Part shown: one piece after another, positions 26,859-36,844 of the stretch | Position numbering within the stretch: position 1 is the first letter of the stretch | Layout of the letters: each line of letters starts with the position of its first letter | From: an uncultured Clostridia bacterium | GTDB lineage: Bacteria > Bacillota > Clostridia > Christensenellales > CAG-314 | DNA: 52,708 nucleotides | Reading direction: 5' to 3' | Assembly: GCA_947630425.1 (NCBI GenBank) | Contig: CANRHN010000007.1 | Span: 1 to 52,708, forward strand | Made by a program: the position numbers and the translations under genes | The notes under the pieces: model-generated | What the model saw: the letters and a program-made list of their open reading frames with translations, nothing else | What the model was told of the DNA's origin: nothing | Databases searched by the model: none

Positions 26859-27869
26859 ATGAACACACTGCTTTCGGCAATTTCAAAGGTATGGACGTTG
26901 CCCGGAGAAAACGAATTTATACTGTGGCTACAATCCCTCGGCGGAAAGGGCAGCTTTTTATACTACGTGATGAACTTCCTCTCCATGCTGGGAGAACAGA
27001 CGATTTTGGTGGGGATCGTCGGGCTGATTTACTGGGGGTTTGACAAACGTCGCGGCGAGCAAATAGGCTTGACAATGGTTGCGGCAACTCTGTTCAATCC
27101 GTTGATAAAAAACATCGTCAAACGCACCCGTCCCTTCCACAGCGGCGTGGGAATAGAAAACTTCCGCAACGTGAGCGGCTACTCCTTCCCGTCCGGTCAC
27201 TCGGCAAATTCCGCCGCCACTTACGTCGGAACTGCCGTTGCCTACTACCCAAAGCGCAAATGGCTGATAGCCGTTGCCGTCGTTGTGCCGCTGCTTGTGG
27301 CTTTGTCCCGTAACTACGTTGGTGCGCACTACCTTACGGACGTGGCATGCGGCTTGCTGTTGGGCACGGCGTTGGTGTTTTTGGTGCAGCTTATGTTCAA
27401 GGTGCTGCCCAACAAATATTGGCTGTACGGCGGATTGCTGACAATCGGTCTTGCGGGATTTTTCTACTGCACCACGGACGACTTTTTTACTTCCTACGGC
27501 TTGCTCGTCGGCTTTACCTGTGGCGTGCTTTTTGAAGAAAAGGTTACCAAATTCAGCAACACACGCGTTTGGTGGAGACTGATTTTGCGCGTTGCTGTCG
27601 GGGGCGGAATTTTCCTCGGACTGAACGAGCTGCTAAAGCTGATTGTCGGAGCTATCTACCCCGACTACTCCCAAAACGTTTGGTTTGAACGTGTTTTCCG
27701 CGTGCTGCGTTACGCTGTCGTCACCTTTACGGCAATCGGCGTTTACCCGCTTATATTTGCCCAAACGGACAAGCTGTGGCGCAAATGGGGCTGGGTAAAA
27801 GATCCCGTTGCCGCCACTTCCGACGAACAAGCTTCGGAGACAAACGCATCTGCAGAACAAACAAATTGA
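26859..27869 (+). CDS. PAP2-family phosphatase, membrane protein
   Basis: 'KNIVKRTRPF', 'SYSFPSGHSANS'-type motif ('GYSFPSGHSANSAATYVG'), 'SRNYVGAHYLTDV'. Confidence 0.9.
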   Translation: MNTLLSAISKVWTLPGENEFILWLQSLGGKGSFLYYVMNFLSMLGEQTILVGIVGLIYWGFDKRRGEQIGLTMVAATLFNPLIKNIVKRTRPFHSGVGIENFRNVSGYSFPSGHSANSAATYVGTAVAYYPKRKWLIAVAVVVPLLVALSRNYVGAHYLTDVACGLLLGTALVFLVQLMFKVLPNKYWLYGGLLTIGLAGFFYCTTDDFFTSYGLLVGFTCGVLFEEKVTKFSNTRVWWRLILRVAVGGGIFLGLNELLKLIVGAIYPDYSQNVWFERVFRVLRYAVVTFTAIGVYPLIFAQTDKLWRKWGWVKDPVAATSDEQASETNASAEQTN

Positions 27870-27898
27870 ACGAGTACATCGCGTTAAAAATTTTTATG

Positions 27899-27948
27899 AA
27901 AATGACATCAAAAACGGCTTGAAAAACCAATTTCAAGTCGTTTTTTTG
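27899..27948. terminator. Bidirectional terminator-like palindrome, dispersed element copy 2
   Basis: aaatgacatcaaaaacggcttgaaaaaccaatttcaagtcgttttttt between the PAP2 gene (+) and spoVM (-). Confidence 0.85.
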
Positions 27949-28008
27949 TACTATGAGATTGATATAGCGTAAAGGTAAATTGAATATAGAAGCCGACTCC
28001 TTGACGGT

Positions 28009-28101
28009 TTACCTTTTTCCCGCTACCGCCTTGCCCAAAATCAAGCGCAAAATTTTTCCGAGAAAACACGGCAGCTTGAAACAGTAAATTTTGTTTTTCA
28101 T
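28009..28101 (-). CDS. spoVM: Stage V sporulation protein M (SpoVM), 30 aa
   Basis: Manual translation MKNKIYCFKLPCFLGKILRLILGKAVAGKR*; matches the SpoVM pattern K.Y..KLP.FLG.I.R..LG (B. subtilis MKFYTIKLPKFLGGIVRAMLGSFRKD, from memory); RBS AAGAGGAG 6 nt upstream; lies between rpe and rpmB as in Bacillus. Confidence 0.85.
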   Translation of the reverse strand: MKNKIYCFKLPCFLGKILRLILGKAVAGKR

Positions 28102-28178
28102 AACATACTCCTCTTGCTTGTAACATTATATGCCGCGTGTGGGCAAATGTTACACAAAAGAAGCTTTTGTACGCAAAT

Positions 28179-28823
28179 TTATCTGCCCTTGCGAATGTGT
28201 TCTATGGCAAGACGTCTGTCGGGCGCGCCGAAAATGGCACTGCCCGCCACAATGGCGTCCACTCCCGCGTCGATAACTTGTTTTGCCGTGTCCTTGTTTA
28301 TGCCGCCGTCCACCTCGACTATCACATTGGGAAACAGCTGCTTTGCGCGTTGAATTTTTTCGATTGCGGAGGGCATAAATTCCTGACCGCCGAACCCCGG
28401 TTCAACGGACATTACGAGAACCAAGTCAAACAGTCCGCGGTAAGGCGTCAATGCGCCTATGGGCGTGTTGGGCTTGACGGACAATCCCGCCTTTTTTCCG
28501 CAGGAATGAATGAGCCTTATCGTTTGCGAAACGCTCTCCGTCGCTTCGATATGGAAGGTGATGAAGTCCGCTCCCGCTTCCGCAAACTGTTGAACGTAAC
28601 GCTCGGGCTTGTCTATCATCAGGTGTACGTCCAGCGGAATGGAAACGCAACGCCGTATACTCTTTACGACGGGCATGCCGAAGGTAAGATTGGGCACAAA
28701 GCTCCCATCCATTACGTCGCAGTGAATCCAATCGGCTCCGCATTGCTCGAGAGACCGACACTCCTGTTCGAGATTGGCAAAGTCGGCGGACAAAATGGAG
28801 GGACTGACGATTATCTTTTTCAT
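28179..28823 (-). CDS. rpe: Ribulose-phosphate 3-epimerase
   Basis: 'MKKIIVSPSILSADFANLEQE', 'HCDVMDGSFVPNLTFG', 'VMSVEPGFGGQEF', 'EVDGGIN'. Confidence 0.96.
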   Translation of the reverse strand: MKKIIVSPSILSADFANLEQECRSLEQCGADWIHCDVMDGSFVPNLTFGMPVVKSIRRCVSIPLDVHLMIDKPERYVQQFAEAGADFITFHIEATESVSQTIRLIHSCGKKAGLSVKPNTPIGALTPYRGLFDLVLVMSVEPGFGGQEFMPSAIEKIQRAKQLFPNVIVEVDGGINKDTAKQVIDAGVDAIVAGSAIFGAPDRRLAIEHIRKGR

Positions 28824-28884
28824 AATTACCTCATTCGTTCTGAAAAACAAGTTGAAATTTTGAGTGCTTGCCGTTAGTTTTGTT

Positions 28885-29760
28885 TCAGTACTGATTTTTT
28901 TCGTACTCTTTAAGCTCGTTGTACTCCTCAACGTATCTGTCGTAGCGTTCCTTACAAAGAACGCCCCCTTCTACCGCGCTGCGAACGGCACAATCGGGCT
29001 CGACGGTGTGTGTGCAGGAAGCAAATTTGCAACCTTGCGACAAGCTTACCATATCGTCCAGGTATAGTCTCAGCTCATCGGAACGTATACCGTGCAGCTC
29101 GCACAGCGAAAATCCGCAGGTATCCACCACAAAGCCCTCTCCCACGCGGTGCAAAGAGCTGTGCCGCGTTGTGTGAGTGCCCCTTCCGGACTTTTGCGAA
29201 ATTGCGCCTGTTTCGCCGTGAATTTCCGGCAAAAGGGAGTTTAAGATAGACGTTTTGCCCACCGCGGATTGCCCCGCAAAGCACGCGACCTTTCCGCCTA
29301 CAAGATATCGGCGCAAATTGTCTACGCTGCCTTCCAAAGCCGAAACGCACACCACGTCGGCTATACCGCCGTAGTTTTGTTGCGCTTTTTGAGCCGTCTC
29401 CAAAGACAAATCCACCTTGTTGACCACCACAACGGGCTCTATATGCTCCTGAAAGCAGTTTATCAGCACCTTGTCGCAAAGGTAAAAATCCGGTTGAGGC
29501 TCGCAAGCTAACACCACAAAGCACACGTCCACATTGGCAATTTCGGGGCGGGAAAGCTTGTTGCGTCGGGGGTTTATCTCTGTCACCACGCCCTTGCCGT
29601 GGCTTAGCTCCTCAAAGCTCACCTTGTCGCCCACCACAACGTCCAAATCGTTGTAGCGCAACTTTTTGGGCGCAAAACACACGTATTTTTTACTGTTTTC
29701 CGTCATCACCGTGAACACTCCGCCCACGGATTTGACAACCAAACCCTGCTTAGTTACCAT
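28885..29760 (-). CDS. rsgA: Ribosome small subunit-dependent GTPase A
   Basis: 'VVVNKVDL', 'AGQSAVGKTSILNSLLPE', 'GRGTHTTRHSSL', 'CKFASCTHTVEPDCAV'. Confidence 0.95.
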   Translation of the reverse strand: MVTKQGLVVKSVGGVFTVMTENSKKYVCFAPKKLRYNDLDVVVGDKVSFEELSHGKGVVTEINPRRNKLSRPEIANVDVCFVVLACEPQPDFYLCDKVLINCFQEHIEPVVVVNKVDLSLETAQKAQQNYGGIADVVCVSALEGSVDNLRRYLVGGKVACFAGQSAVGKTSILNSLLPEIHGETGAISQKSGRGTHTTRHSSLHRVGEGFVVDTCGFSLCELHGIRSDELRLYLDDMVSLSQGCKFASCTHTVEPDCAVRSAVEGGVLCKERYDRYVEEYNELKEYEKNQY

Positions 29761-30796
29761 TCTTTTCTTCCAAATAGCGTCTGCGAAGCTGTCCGCATGC
29801 GCCTTCTATGTCCTGTCCCATTGTGCGGCGGCGCGTTGCGGAAACGCCTTGCTTTTCAAGATATTGCAAAAATCGCTTGAGATTTTTTTCGCTTGTGCCC
29901 TTCAGCCCCGTTTCCTTGACGGGGTTCAATGCTATCACGTTGACATGCGCGGACATTCCTCTCAACAGCGACGCAAGCTTGAGGGCGTGGGCGTAGCTGT
30001 CGTTTTGTCCATCTATCAAGGTGTACTCCACATTTATACGGCGACCCGTCCGTTCAAAATAGTAACGGCAGGCGTCCATCGTTTCCTCCACGGAATAGGC
30101 GTTGGCAACGGGCATTATTTGCTTGCGCTCCTCGTTGTCGGGATTGTGCAGCGAAAGGGTCAGATTTACGGGAAGATCCATCTGCGCCAGCTCGCGAATT
30201 TTGGGCACGATGCCGCACGTGGAAAGGGACACGTTGCGCAAGGAAACGTTTATACCCTCGGGGGCGGAAACAAGCCGCAAAAACTTTACCACGTTGTCAA
30301 AGTTGTCTAACGGTTCGCCGCTACCCATAAGCACAATATTGGTGACGTGGCGTTCCTTGCCCTCTTTCAAAGCGTTTACCGCCAACACCTGCCCGAGGAT
30401 CTCGCCAGCAGACAAATTGCGCACCAAGCCGCCCAATGTGCTTGCGCAAAATTTACAACCCATGCGACACCCAACTTGAGAGGAAACGCATAACGTGTTG
30501 CCGTATTTGTAGCTCATCAACACACCTTCCACCACGTTGCCGTCTTGCAGCTCAAACAAAAACTTTTGCGTGCCGTCCGTTTGGGAAGAAAGCGTTTTTA
30601 CTATCTTTGCCGAAACGGCGACGCAGGAAGCGGAAAGCTGTTCGCGCAAAGTTTTGGAAACGTCCGTCATGGCGTCGAAGTCTGCCGATTTGTAAAGCCA
30701 AGCAAAAATTTGTTTGGCAACAAAGGGCTTTACTTGGTAGTTCGCCGTCAGAAAATCCGTCAATTCAGATAGAGAAAAATCTTGCAGTAAAGTCAT
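29750..30796 (-). CDS. rlmN: 23S rRNA (adenine(2503)-C(2))-methyltransferase RlmN
   Basis: 'CVSSQVGCRMGCKFCASTLGGLVRNLSAGEI', 'NIVLMGSGEPLDNFDNV'. Confidence 0.96.
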   Translation of the reverse strand: MTLLQDFSLSELTDFLTANYQVKPFVAKQIFAWLYKSADFDAMTDVSKTLREQLSASCVAVSAKIVKTLSSQTDGTQKFLFELQDGNVVEGVLMSYKYGNTLCVSSQVGCRMGCKFCASTLGGLVRNLSAGEILGQVLAVNALKEGKERHVTNIVLMGSGEPLDNFDNVVKFLRLVSAPEGINVSLRNVSLSTCGIVPKIRELAQMDLPVNLTLSLHNPDNEERKQIMPVANAYSVEETMDACRYYFERTGRRINVEYTLIDGQNDSYAHALKLASLLRGMSAHVNVIALNPVKETGLKGTSEKNLKRFLQYLEKQGVSATRRRTMGQDIEGACGQLRRRYLEEKNGN

Positions 30797-32064
30797 TTTT
30801 TGCGTGTGAGGACGGCTACGAAAAAGCCCTGCATGCCGTCCTTGTGCGGAAGAAATTGATAGCTTTGTTTGCCGTTTGCTTCTTTTAACTGCGGCAAAGA
30901 TATTTCGCCGTAGGTAAAGTCGTCGTGTTCTTTGAGAAATTTGCGCACGTTTTGACCGTTCTCGTTGTCGAACAGCGTGCATGTCGAATAGACAAGGCTA
31001 CCGCCCTTTTTGACAAAATCGGAACAGTTGCTCAAAATTGCGTACTGAAGCTTCATCAGCTCGGAAATGTCCTTGTTCTCTCGGAAAAGTTTGATGTCGG
31101 GACGGCTGTCCAACACTCCGAAGCCGCTGCACGGGACATCGCACAACACCGCATCGAATTTTTCCGTCCACTCCTCGAATGGTAAAGTCATGTCGCGGCA
31201 AACGGTTTTGAGGCTTACATTCATTCGTCGCGCATAACTTTGTATCAGCTCCACTCTGTGAGCGTGCAGGTCGCAGGAAGTCACTTCCGACAGGGGTTTC
31301 AGCTGCTTGAAGTAGACGGATTTTCCGCCCGGTGCGGCGCAACAATCCAAAAAACTACCCTCATTCGGCGTCAAAGCGGCGCAAATACGCGCAATCGCCA
31401 TGGAAGCGAGACTTTGTTGCGTACAATCGTCGCTGTAGGGTGGCACGTTGCCCTTGACGGCGAAGGCGTCCTCGAAAAGGGTCGGCTCCGCCTCGTCGAA
31501 ACGTTGCGCAACCTGCTGCGTTGTCAAAGGTCGTACAAACCTTACCGTCGTCTTGTGGTCGGAATGAAATTGCACTATCTGCGTTGCCGTCTGAAGCCCG
31601 TAGTCCTTTACAAGTTTTTTGACAGCCCAAAGCGGGTAGGAATACTGAACGGAAAGACGTTCCGTTTCCTCTTTCGGGTAGTCGTCAAAATTTTTTGCGT
31701 CGGCGGCAACAGCCTTGAGCGTGGCGTTGACAAAGCCCACCGTGCGTCTGTCTCCGCTCAACTTGGAAAGCTCTGCAACGTCGTTTACCACGGCGTAGAC
31801 GGGTATAGACAGCTCCATCAGACAGTACGCGCCTATTTTTAGGTACAGCAGCGTGTCGCCCTTGGGAAATTTTTTTACCTTGCGCGAAATGACGTATTCC
31901 AACTTTATGTCGTTGTCGAGAACTCCGTACACTATTTTGGTGATGAGAGCTTTGTCCTGCTTTTTGCAGTCAGACAGCGTTTTGTTCAGCGCAATTGCAG
32001 AAAACGCCCTTTCCCGATAAATTTGTTGCAAGGTACAAAAGCTTTTGAGAAAAGCGTTGTTCAT
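30793..32064 (-). CDS. rsmB: 16S rRNA (cytosine(967)-C(5))-methyltransferase RsmB
   Basis: NusB-like N-terminus; 'FLDCCAAPGGKSVYF', 'DVPCSGFGVLDSRPDIK', 'LVYSTCTLFDNEN'. Confidence 0.94.
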   Translation of the reverse strand: MNNAFLKSFCTLQQIYRERAFSAIALNKTLSDCKKQDKALITKIVYGVLDNDIKLEYVISRKVKKFPKGDTLLYLKIGAYCLMELSIPVYAVVNDVAELSKLSGDRRTVGFVNATLKAVAADAKNFDDYPKEETERLSVQYSYPLWAVKKLVKDYGLQTATQIVQFHSDHKTTVRFVRPLTTQQVAQRFDEAEPTLFEDAFAVKGNVPPYSDDCTQQSLASMAIARICAALTPNEGSFLDCCAAPGGKSVYFKQLKPLSEVTSCDLHAHRVELIQSYARRMNVSLKTVCRDMTLPFEEWTEKFDAVLCDVPCSGFGVLDSRPDIKLFRENKDISELMKLQYAILSNCSDFVKKGGSLVYSTCTLFDNENGQNVRKFLKEHDDFTYGEISLPQLKEANGKQSYQFLPHKDGMQGFFVAVLTRKK

Positions 32065-32993
32065 TACTCACCCAAAACAGTTCCGACGGGAATTTTACGT
32101 CCGTTCAAAAAACTGACCACGTCCATACGCTTGGAGTTTTCCGCCTGCAGTTCCAACACGTTTACCGCGCCGTCGCCGCACATCACGGTCAGATTTTTTT
32201 TGCCGCATTGCACAACCTCTCCCGCCTTGCCTTCAAAAGCCTGCTCGGAAGGACGTAACGCGTAAATTTTGAGTCGTTTGCCCTCTACAGTCGTCCATGC
32301 CGCGGGACTCGGACTCAACGCGCGCACCAGATTGACGACTTCTTTTGCCGACTTGCTCCAATCTATCTGCTCCTGTTCGGCTGTTATTTTGCTGCAAAAC
32401 GTGGCTTGTTCCTCGTCTTGAGGCGTGTAGACGGCTCTGCCCGAGTCAATAAGCTCCAACGCTTCCACAACAGCCTCCGCGCCCAGATGCGCCATGCGTT
32501 CAAACAGCTCGCCGCTGCTTTCGTATGGCAAAACGGTCAGCGGTTTTTGCAAAATTATATCGCCCGCGTCCACCTTGCGCACCGTTTTGAGAATGGTGAC
32601 GCCCGTTTGCTCCAAGCCCTGCAGCACCGCGTACTGAATGGGTGCTGCGCCCCTGAGCTTGGGAAGAAGCGAACCGTGAATGTTGATTATGCCGTAGGGC
32701 GCAATGTCTATCACTTCCTGCGACAGTATCTGCCCGTAAGCCGCCGTTACCATTATGTCGGGGGCGAGAGCTTTTAGCGTTTCCACGCCGTCGCGGGAAA
32801 TTTTTTCAAACTGAAAAAGCGGCAAACCGTGCTGTAACGCAAATTTTTTTACAGCGCAAAACTCCACCTTTCCGCGCGCTCCCATTTTGTCGGGCTGACA
32901 CACACAGCCCACAACCTTGTGAAAGCGCATTATTTGCTCCAAAGCGGGCACGCCGAAATCGGGCGTACCCAAAAAGACCACTCTCATTGCCAC
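32064..32993 (-). CDS. fmt: Methionyl-tRNA formyltransferase
   Basis: 'MRVVFLGTPDFGVPAL', 'GIINIHGSLLPKLRGAAPIQYAVLQG'. Confidence 0.96.
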   Translation of the reverse strand: MAMRVVFLGTPDFGVPALEQIMRFHKVVGCVCQPDKMGARGKVEFCAVKKFALQHGLPLFQFEKISRDGVETLKALAPDIMVTAAYGQILSQEVIDIAPYGIINIHGSLLPKLRGAAPIQYAVLQGLEQTGVTILKTVRKVDAGDIILQKPLTVLPYESSGELFERMAHLGAEAVVEALELIDSGRAVYTPQDEEQATFCSKITAEQEQIDWSKSAKEVVNLVRALSPSPAAWTTVEGKRLKIYALRPSEQAFEGKAGEVVQCGKKNLTVMCGDGAVNVLELQAENSKRMDVVSFLNGRKIPVGTVLGE

Positions 32994-33003
32994 CTCGTCA
33001 AAA

Positions 33004-33462
33004 CTAATCGTCGTCTTTGAGTTTCTTTATCATTTTGTCGGGAAACAAAATGCCGTCCAGATGATCCATTTCGTGCAAAAATACCCGAGCAAAGTAGCCC
33101 TCGGCGTGCTGAGTTCGCTTTACGCCGTTGCGGTCGAAGTACTCCACGTCAATGACCTGCGGACGTTCCACAAGACCGCGGAAGCCCACCACCGACAGAC
33201 AGCCCTCGTTGTCAACGCATTTGCCGTAGCTGGAAACAAGCACGGGGTTGACCAATTCGTACAGCTTGTCGTCGTACTCCACAATGCACACGCGCTTCAG
33301 CATGCCCACCTGCGGAGCTGCCAAGCCCAAGCCCCCTACGGAGTGCAGGGTTTCTACCATGTCGTCCAAAAGCTGATGCAGCTTGGCGTCGAAGTTTTCC
33401 ACGGGTTTACTTGTTTTGCGAAGAATGGGATCTCCCATTTTGATGATGTTTCTTTTTGCCAT
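33004..33462 (-). CDS. def: Peptide deformylase
   Basis: 'GGLGLAAPQVGML', 'EGCLSV', 'FLHEMDHLDGILF'. Confidence 0.96.
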   Translation of the reverse strand: MAKRNIIKMGDPILRKTSKPVENFDAKLHQLLDDMVETLHSVGGLGLAAPQVGMLKRVCIVEYDDKLYELVNPVLVSSYGKCVDNEGCLSVVGFRGLVERPQVIDVEYFDRNGVKRTQHAEGYFARVFLHEMDHLDGILFPDKMIKKLKDDD

Positions 33463-33473
33463 ATTGTCACCTG

Positions 33474-35672
33474 TCAAGCTAAATTTTGCGGATTGCGCTC
33501 CACCGAAATCTGCACGCCCGAGCGTTTTTTTCCGTCGCACACGGCGTAGATCTGCGGAAGCAGTTGCTGTACGGAATTTTTGGAAATTTTTATAAGTATC
33601 TGAAAACGGTACTTGTTTTCCGCGCGTTTCAAAGGGCATCTCATTTTGTCAAGATAGTAAAAATCGCTCGGGTACTTGCTTTTAAGGTTGCACAGCTCGG
33701 CATACTGCTCCGTAAGCTGATCTATGCATGGCTTTTCCTTTTCGCCCGTGAACAAAATGCGCACAATTTCCGAAAAAGGCGGAAACGACGCCGCTTTGCG
33801 CAAATTGATTTCCCAATTGTAAAAACCCACGTAGTCCTGTTTTGCGGCAAAACGCAGACAGTAATGCTCGGGGGTGTAAGTTTGCAGCACCACCGTTCCC
33901 ACGTCCTTGTCTCGTCCGCTCCGTCCCGCCACCTGCGTGACAAGCTGAAAAGTGCGTTCCGTCGCAAGGTAGTCCTCGTGATGTAAGCTTTGGTCGCCGT
34001 CCAAAATGCCCACCAACGTCACTTTGGGAAAGTCGTGTCCTTTTGCAATCATCTGCGTTCCGACAAGAATTTGCGCTTCGCCTTGACGAAATTGCTCCAA
34101 AATTCTGCCGTGGCTCTCTTTTGTCTGGGTCGTGTCCGCGTCCATACGCAGCACCTTTACATCGGGGAACATTTTGTTCAACAGTTCCACCACCTGTTGA
34201 GTGCCTATCTTGCCCTGCCGAAAACTGCTTGCCTTGCAATTGGGACACTTGTCAAGCATATAGTAGGATTTGCCGCAGTAGTGACATTTGAGTCGGTTGT
34301 CCTCGCGGTGAACGGTAAGCGTGACGTCGCAATCGTCGCACTTGGCAACGTAGCCGCACTTGGTACACATCAAAAAGGAAGAGTAACCGCGCCTGTTCAA
34401 AAACAGCATAGCCTGATTGCCCGCGGCAAGCGTTTCGGAAAGACGTTGTTTGAGAACCTCGCTGAAAATGCCCTTGTTGCCGCGGCGCGTTTCCAAACGC
34501 ATGTCGGCTATTTCCACATGTGGCAAAGGCTGCTTGTTTATCCTTTCGGGCATTTCTATAAGTTTGAGTTTGCCCTGTTTGGCGGCATAAAAGCTGCCGA
34601 GACTCGGCGTTGCGCTACCCATCAGCAACAAGGCGTTGTTTTGACGGGCGCGAAAATCGGCGACTTCCGAAGTGTTGTAGCGCGGGTTAAAATCGGAAAT
34701 GTAACTACCGTCGTGTTCTTCGTCGATGATGATTGCTCCGAGATTTTTGATAGGCGCAAAAACCGCGCTGCGTGCGCCGACGGCAATTTGCGCTTCGCCC
34801 TCTTTGAGCCGCAGCCATTCGTCATAGCGTTCTCCGCTTGACAAACCGCTGTGAAGCAGCGCAACGGTGTCGCCGAAGCGTTCCCTCAGTTGGCGCAGCA
34901 TGTTGGGCGTAAGAGAAATTTCCGGCACAAGCATTATGCAGCCCTTGCCTTCGGCAACAAGTTTTTCGATGACGGTGAGATACACCTCCGTTTTGCCGCT
35001 GCCCGTAACGCCATACAACAAAAACCTGCCCTGCCTGTCCGACAGCACGGTATCCACCGCGTTTTGTTGTTCGGCAAGCAATTCGTGCTTTTGAAACTTG
35101 CCCGTACGTATGTTTTTGTAGGGAGTTCGCCGCACGACTATTTCCTGCGTTTGCACCAAACCCTTTTGCTTGAGAGCGCGCAATGCGGCATTGCCGAATT
35201 CCGCGTTGAGCGTTTCCGAAAGAGTTGCGCCGTTAAGATACAAAAAAGTCACCAAATCCCTCTGCATTGTGGCGTTGGGTTTCAGTGAATTGAGAATGAC
35301 GTCCAAGCTGTCCTGCGTGGCAAGGCAGACCTGCTGCTTGGTGAGGGACTTTACTCTGTTGCCCCTCATCTGCGCGGGAATAAACAAGCGCAAAACATCC
35401 GCCCACCGCAGGTGATATTCCTGCCGCATAAAGCGTCCGAGTTCCAACATTTCCGGCGAGATTGCCGCAAAGTTTTCCAAGGGGCGAATTATCTGCTTCA
35501 GCTTGCTTTCGTCGTAGTCGGTGGTTTCCTTTTTTTCTACAATGTAGCCTTCCGTTTCGCGGTTTGCAAAGTTGACCAAAACGCGAGTGCCAACCTCGTA
35601 GCCCTCGCCTTTGTAGTCGAATATGCGGTCCACTTCTCCTGCGGACAAATCCACGATAACAGAGTAAATCAT
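33474..35672 (-). CDS. priA: Primosomal protein N' (PriA helicase)
   Basis: 'LLYGVTGSGKTEVYL', 'IIIDEEHDGSY', zinc cysteines 'CTKCGYVAKCDDC...CHYCG', 'QVAGRSGR'. Confidence 0.96.
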   Translation of the reverse strand: MIYSVIVDLSAGEVDRIFDYKGEGYEVGTRVLVNFANRETEGYIVEKKETTDYDESKLKQIIRPLENFAAISPEMLELGRFMRQEYHLRWADVLRLFIPAQMRGNRVKSLTKQQVCLATQDSLDVILNSLKPNATMQRDLVTFLYLNGATLSETLNAEFGNAALRALKQKGLVQTQEIVVRRTPYKNIRTGKFQKHELLAEQQNAVDTVLSDRQGRFLLYGVTGSGKTEVYLTVIEKLVAEGKGCIMLVPEISLTPNMLRQLRERFGDTVALLHSGLSSGERYDEWLRLKEGEAQIAVGARSAVFAPIKNLGAIIIDEEHDGSYISDFNPRYNTSEVADFRARQNNALLLMGSATPSLGSFYAAKQGKLKLIEMPERINKQPLPHVEIADMRLETRRGNKGIFSEVLKQRLSETLAAGNQAMLFLNRRGYSSFLMCTKCGYVAKCDDCDVTLTVHREDNRLKCHYCGKSYYMLDKCPNCKASSFRQGKIGTQQVVELLNKMFPDVKVLRMDADTTQTKESHGRILEQFRQGEAQILVGTQMIAKGHDFPKVTLVGILDGDQSLHHEDYLATERTFQLVTQVAGRSGRDKDVGTVVLQTYTPEHYCLRFAAKQDYVGFYNWEINLRKAASFPPFSEIVRILFTGEKEKPCIDQLTEQYAELCNLKSKYPSDFYYLDKMRCPLKRAENKYRFQILIKISKNSVQQLLPQIYAVCDGKKRSGVQISVERNPQNLA

Positions 35673-36844
35673 TTGCCGACAACCTTGTCTAAGATAAGAT
35701 TTGCAACGTCCTTTTTGCTCATTTCGTCGTAGCTTGTTTCGCCCTCTGCCGTGACAAAAGTCACAACGTCGGTGTCGCTTCCGAAAACATCATTGTGCTT
35801 GACGTCGTTCAGCACAGCCAGATCGGCATGTTTTTTTTGCAACTTTTCGCGGGCATTTTGCACGCCGTTGTCCGTTTCGGCAGCAAACACGCACAAAAAT
35901 TTGTCCTTTTTCAGCTCGCCTACGCGAGCGGCTATGTCGGGATTTTTGACGAAACGAACGGTAAGATTTTCCTGTTTGAGCTTGGTTGGAGAAACGTGCT
36001 CGGGACGGTAGTCGCAGGGCGCGCCTGCCATGATGAAAATGTCGTGGTTTTCCACGCGCTTTTCCGTTTCGGCAAACATTTCCGCCGTGGTTTGCACGTT
36101 TACAACGGTTGCTCTGCCGTCTATAAAAGCAGTATGTCTGCCGCAAACAGCCGTCACCTCTGCGCCCCTGTTCAAGGCTGCCTCGACGATCGCACTGCCC
36201 ATTTTGCCGCTGGAAAAATTGGAAAAGAACCTTACGTCGTCCAACTTTTCCGTCGTTGCACCGCAGGTTACAAGCACGCGTTTACCTTCGAGGTCGTTTT
36301 TCGGACAAAGCAGCTTTACGCAAAAGTCCACTATGGTTTGCGGTTCAGCCATTCGTCCTTCTCCCACGTCGCCGCACGCAAGAAAACCGCTTTCCGCACG
36401 CACAACGTGTACGCCTCGACGGACAAGCTTGTCAAGGTTTTCGTTGAACGCCTTGCTGCGATACATGTTGACGTTCATCGCGGGACACACCACTATGGGC
36501 GCGGTCGTTGCCATGAGCGTTGTGGAAAGCATGTCGTCCGCAATGCCGTTTGCAAGCTTGCCCACGATGTTTGCCGTTGCGGGGCACACCGCAAACAAAT
36601 CGGCTTTTTTTGCAAGAGAAATGTGTTCCACTTCCCAACCGCCGCGTTTGAACATGTCGGTAACAACGGGGTTGTTGGAAAGCGTTTCAAAGGTAAGGGG
36701 CGTTACAAACTCCGTTGCGTTTTTCGTCATGATGACGTCAACGTTTGCCCCCAATTTTTTGAAATCGCGCACGACCTGACACACCTTGTATACGGCAATG
36801 CCGCCGCTTACGCCCAATACGATGTTTTTTCCGTTAAGCTTCAT
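35669..36844 (-). CDS. coaBC: Bifunctional phosphopantothenoylcysteine decarboxylase/synthetase
   Basis: 'LGVSGGIAVYKV', 'VVCPAMNVNMY', 'VLVTCGATTEKLDDVRFFSNFSSGKMG'. Confidence 0.96.
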   Translation of the reverse strand: MKLNGKNIVLGVSGGIAVYKVCQVVRDFKKLGANVDVIMTKNATEFVTPLTFETLSNNPVVTDMFKRGGWEVEHISLAKKADLFAVCPATANIVGKLANGIADDMLSTTLMATTAPIVVCPAMNVNMYRSKAFNENLDKLVRRGVHVVRAESGFLACGDVGEGRMAEPQTIVDFCVKLLCPKNDLEGKRVLVTCGATTEKLDDVRFFSNFSSGKMGSAIVEAALNRGAEVTAVCGRHTAFIDGRATVVNVQTTAEMFAETEKRVENHDIFIMAGAPCDYRPEHVSPTKLKQENLTVRFVKNPDIAARVGELKKDKFLCVFAAETDNGVQNAREKLQKKHADLAVLNDVKHNDVFGSDTDVVTFVTAEGETSYDEMSKKDVANLILDKVVGK

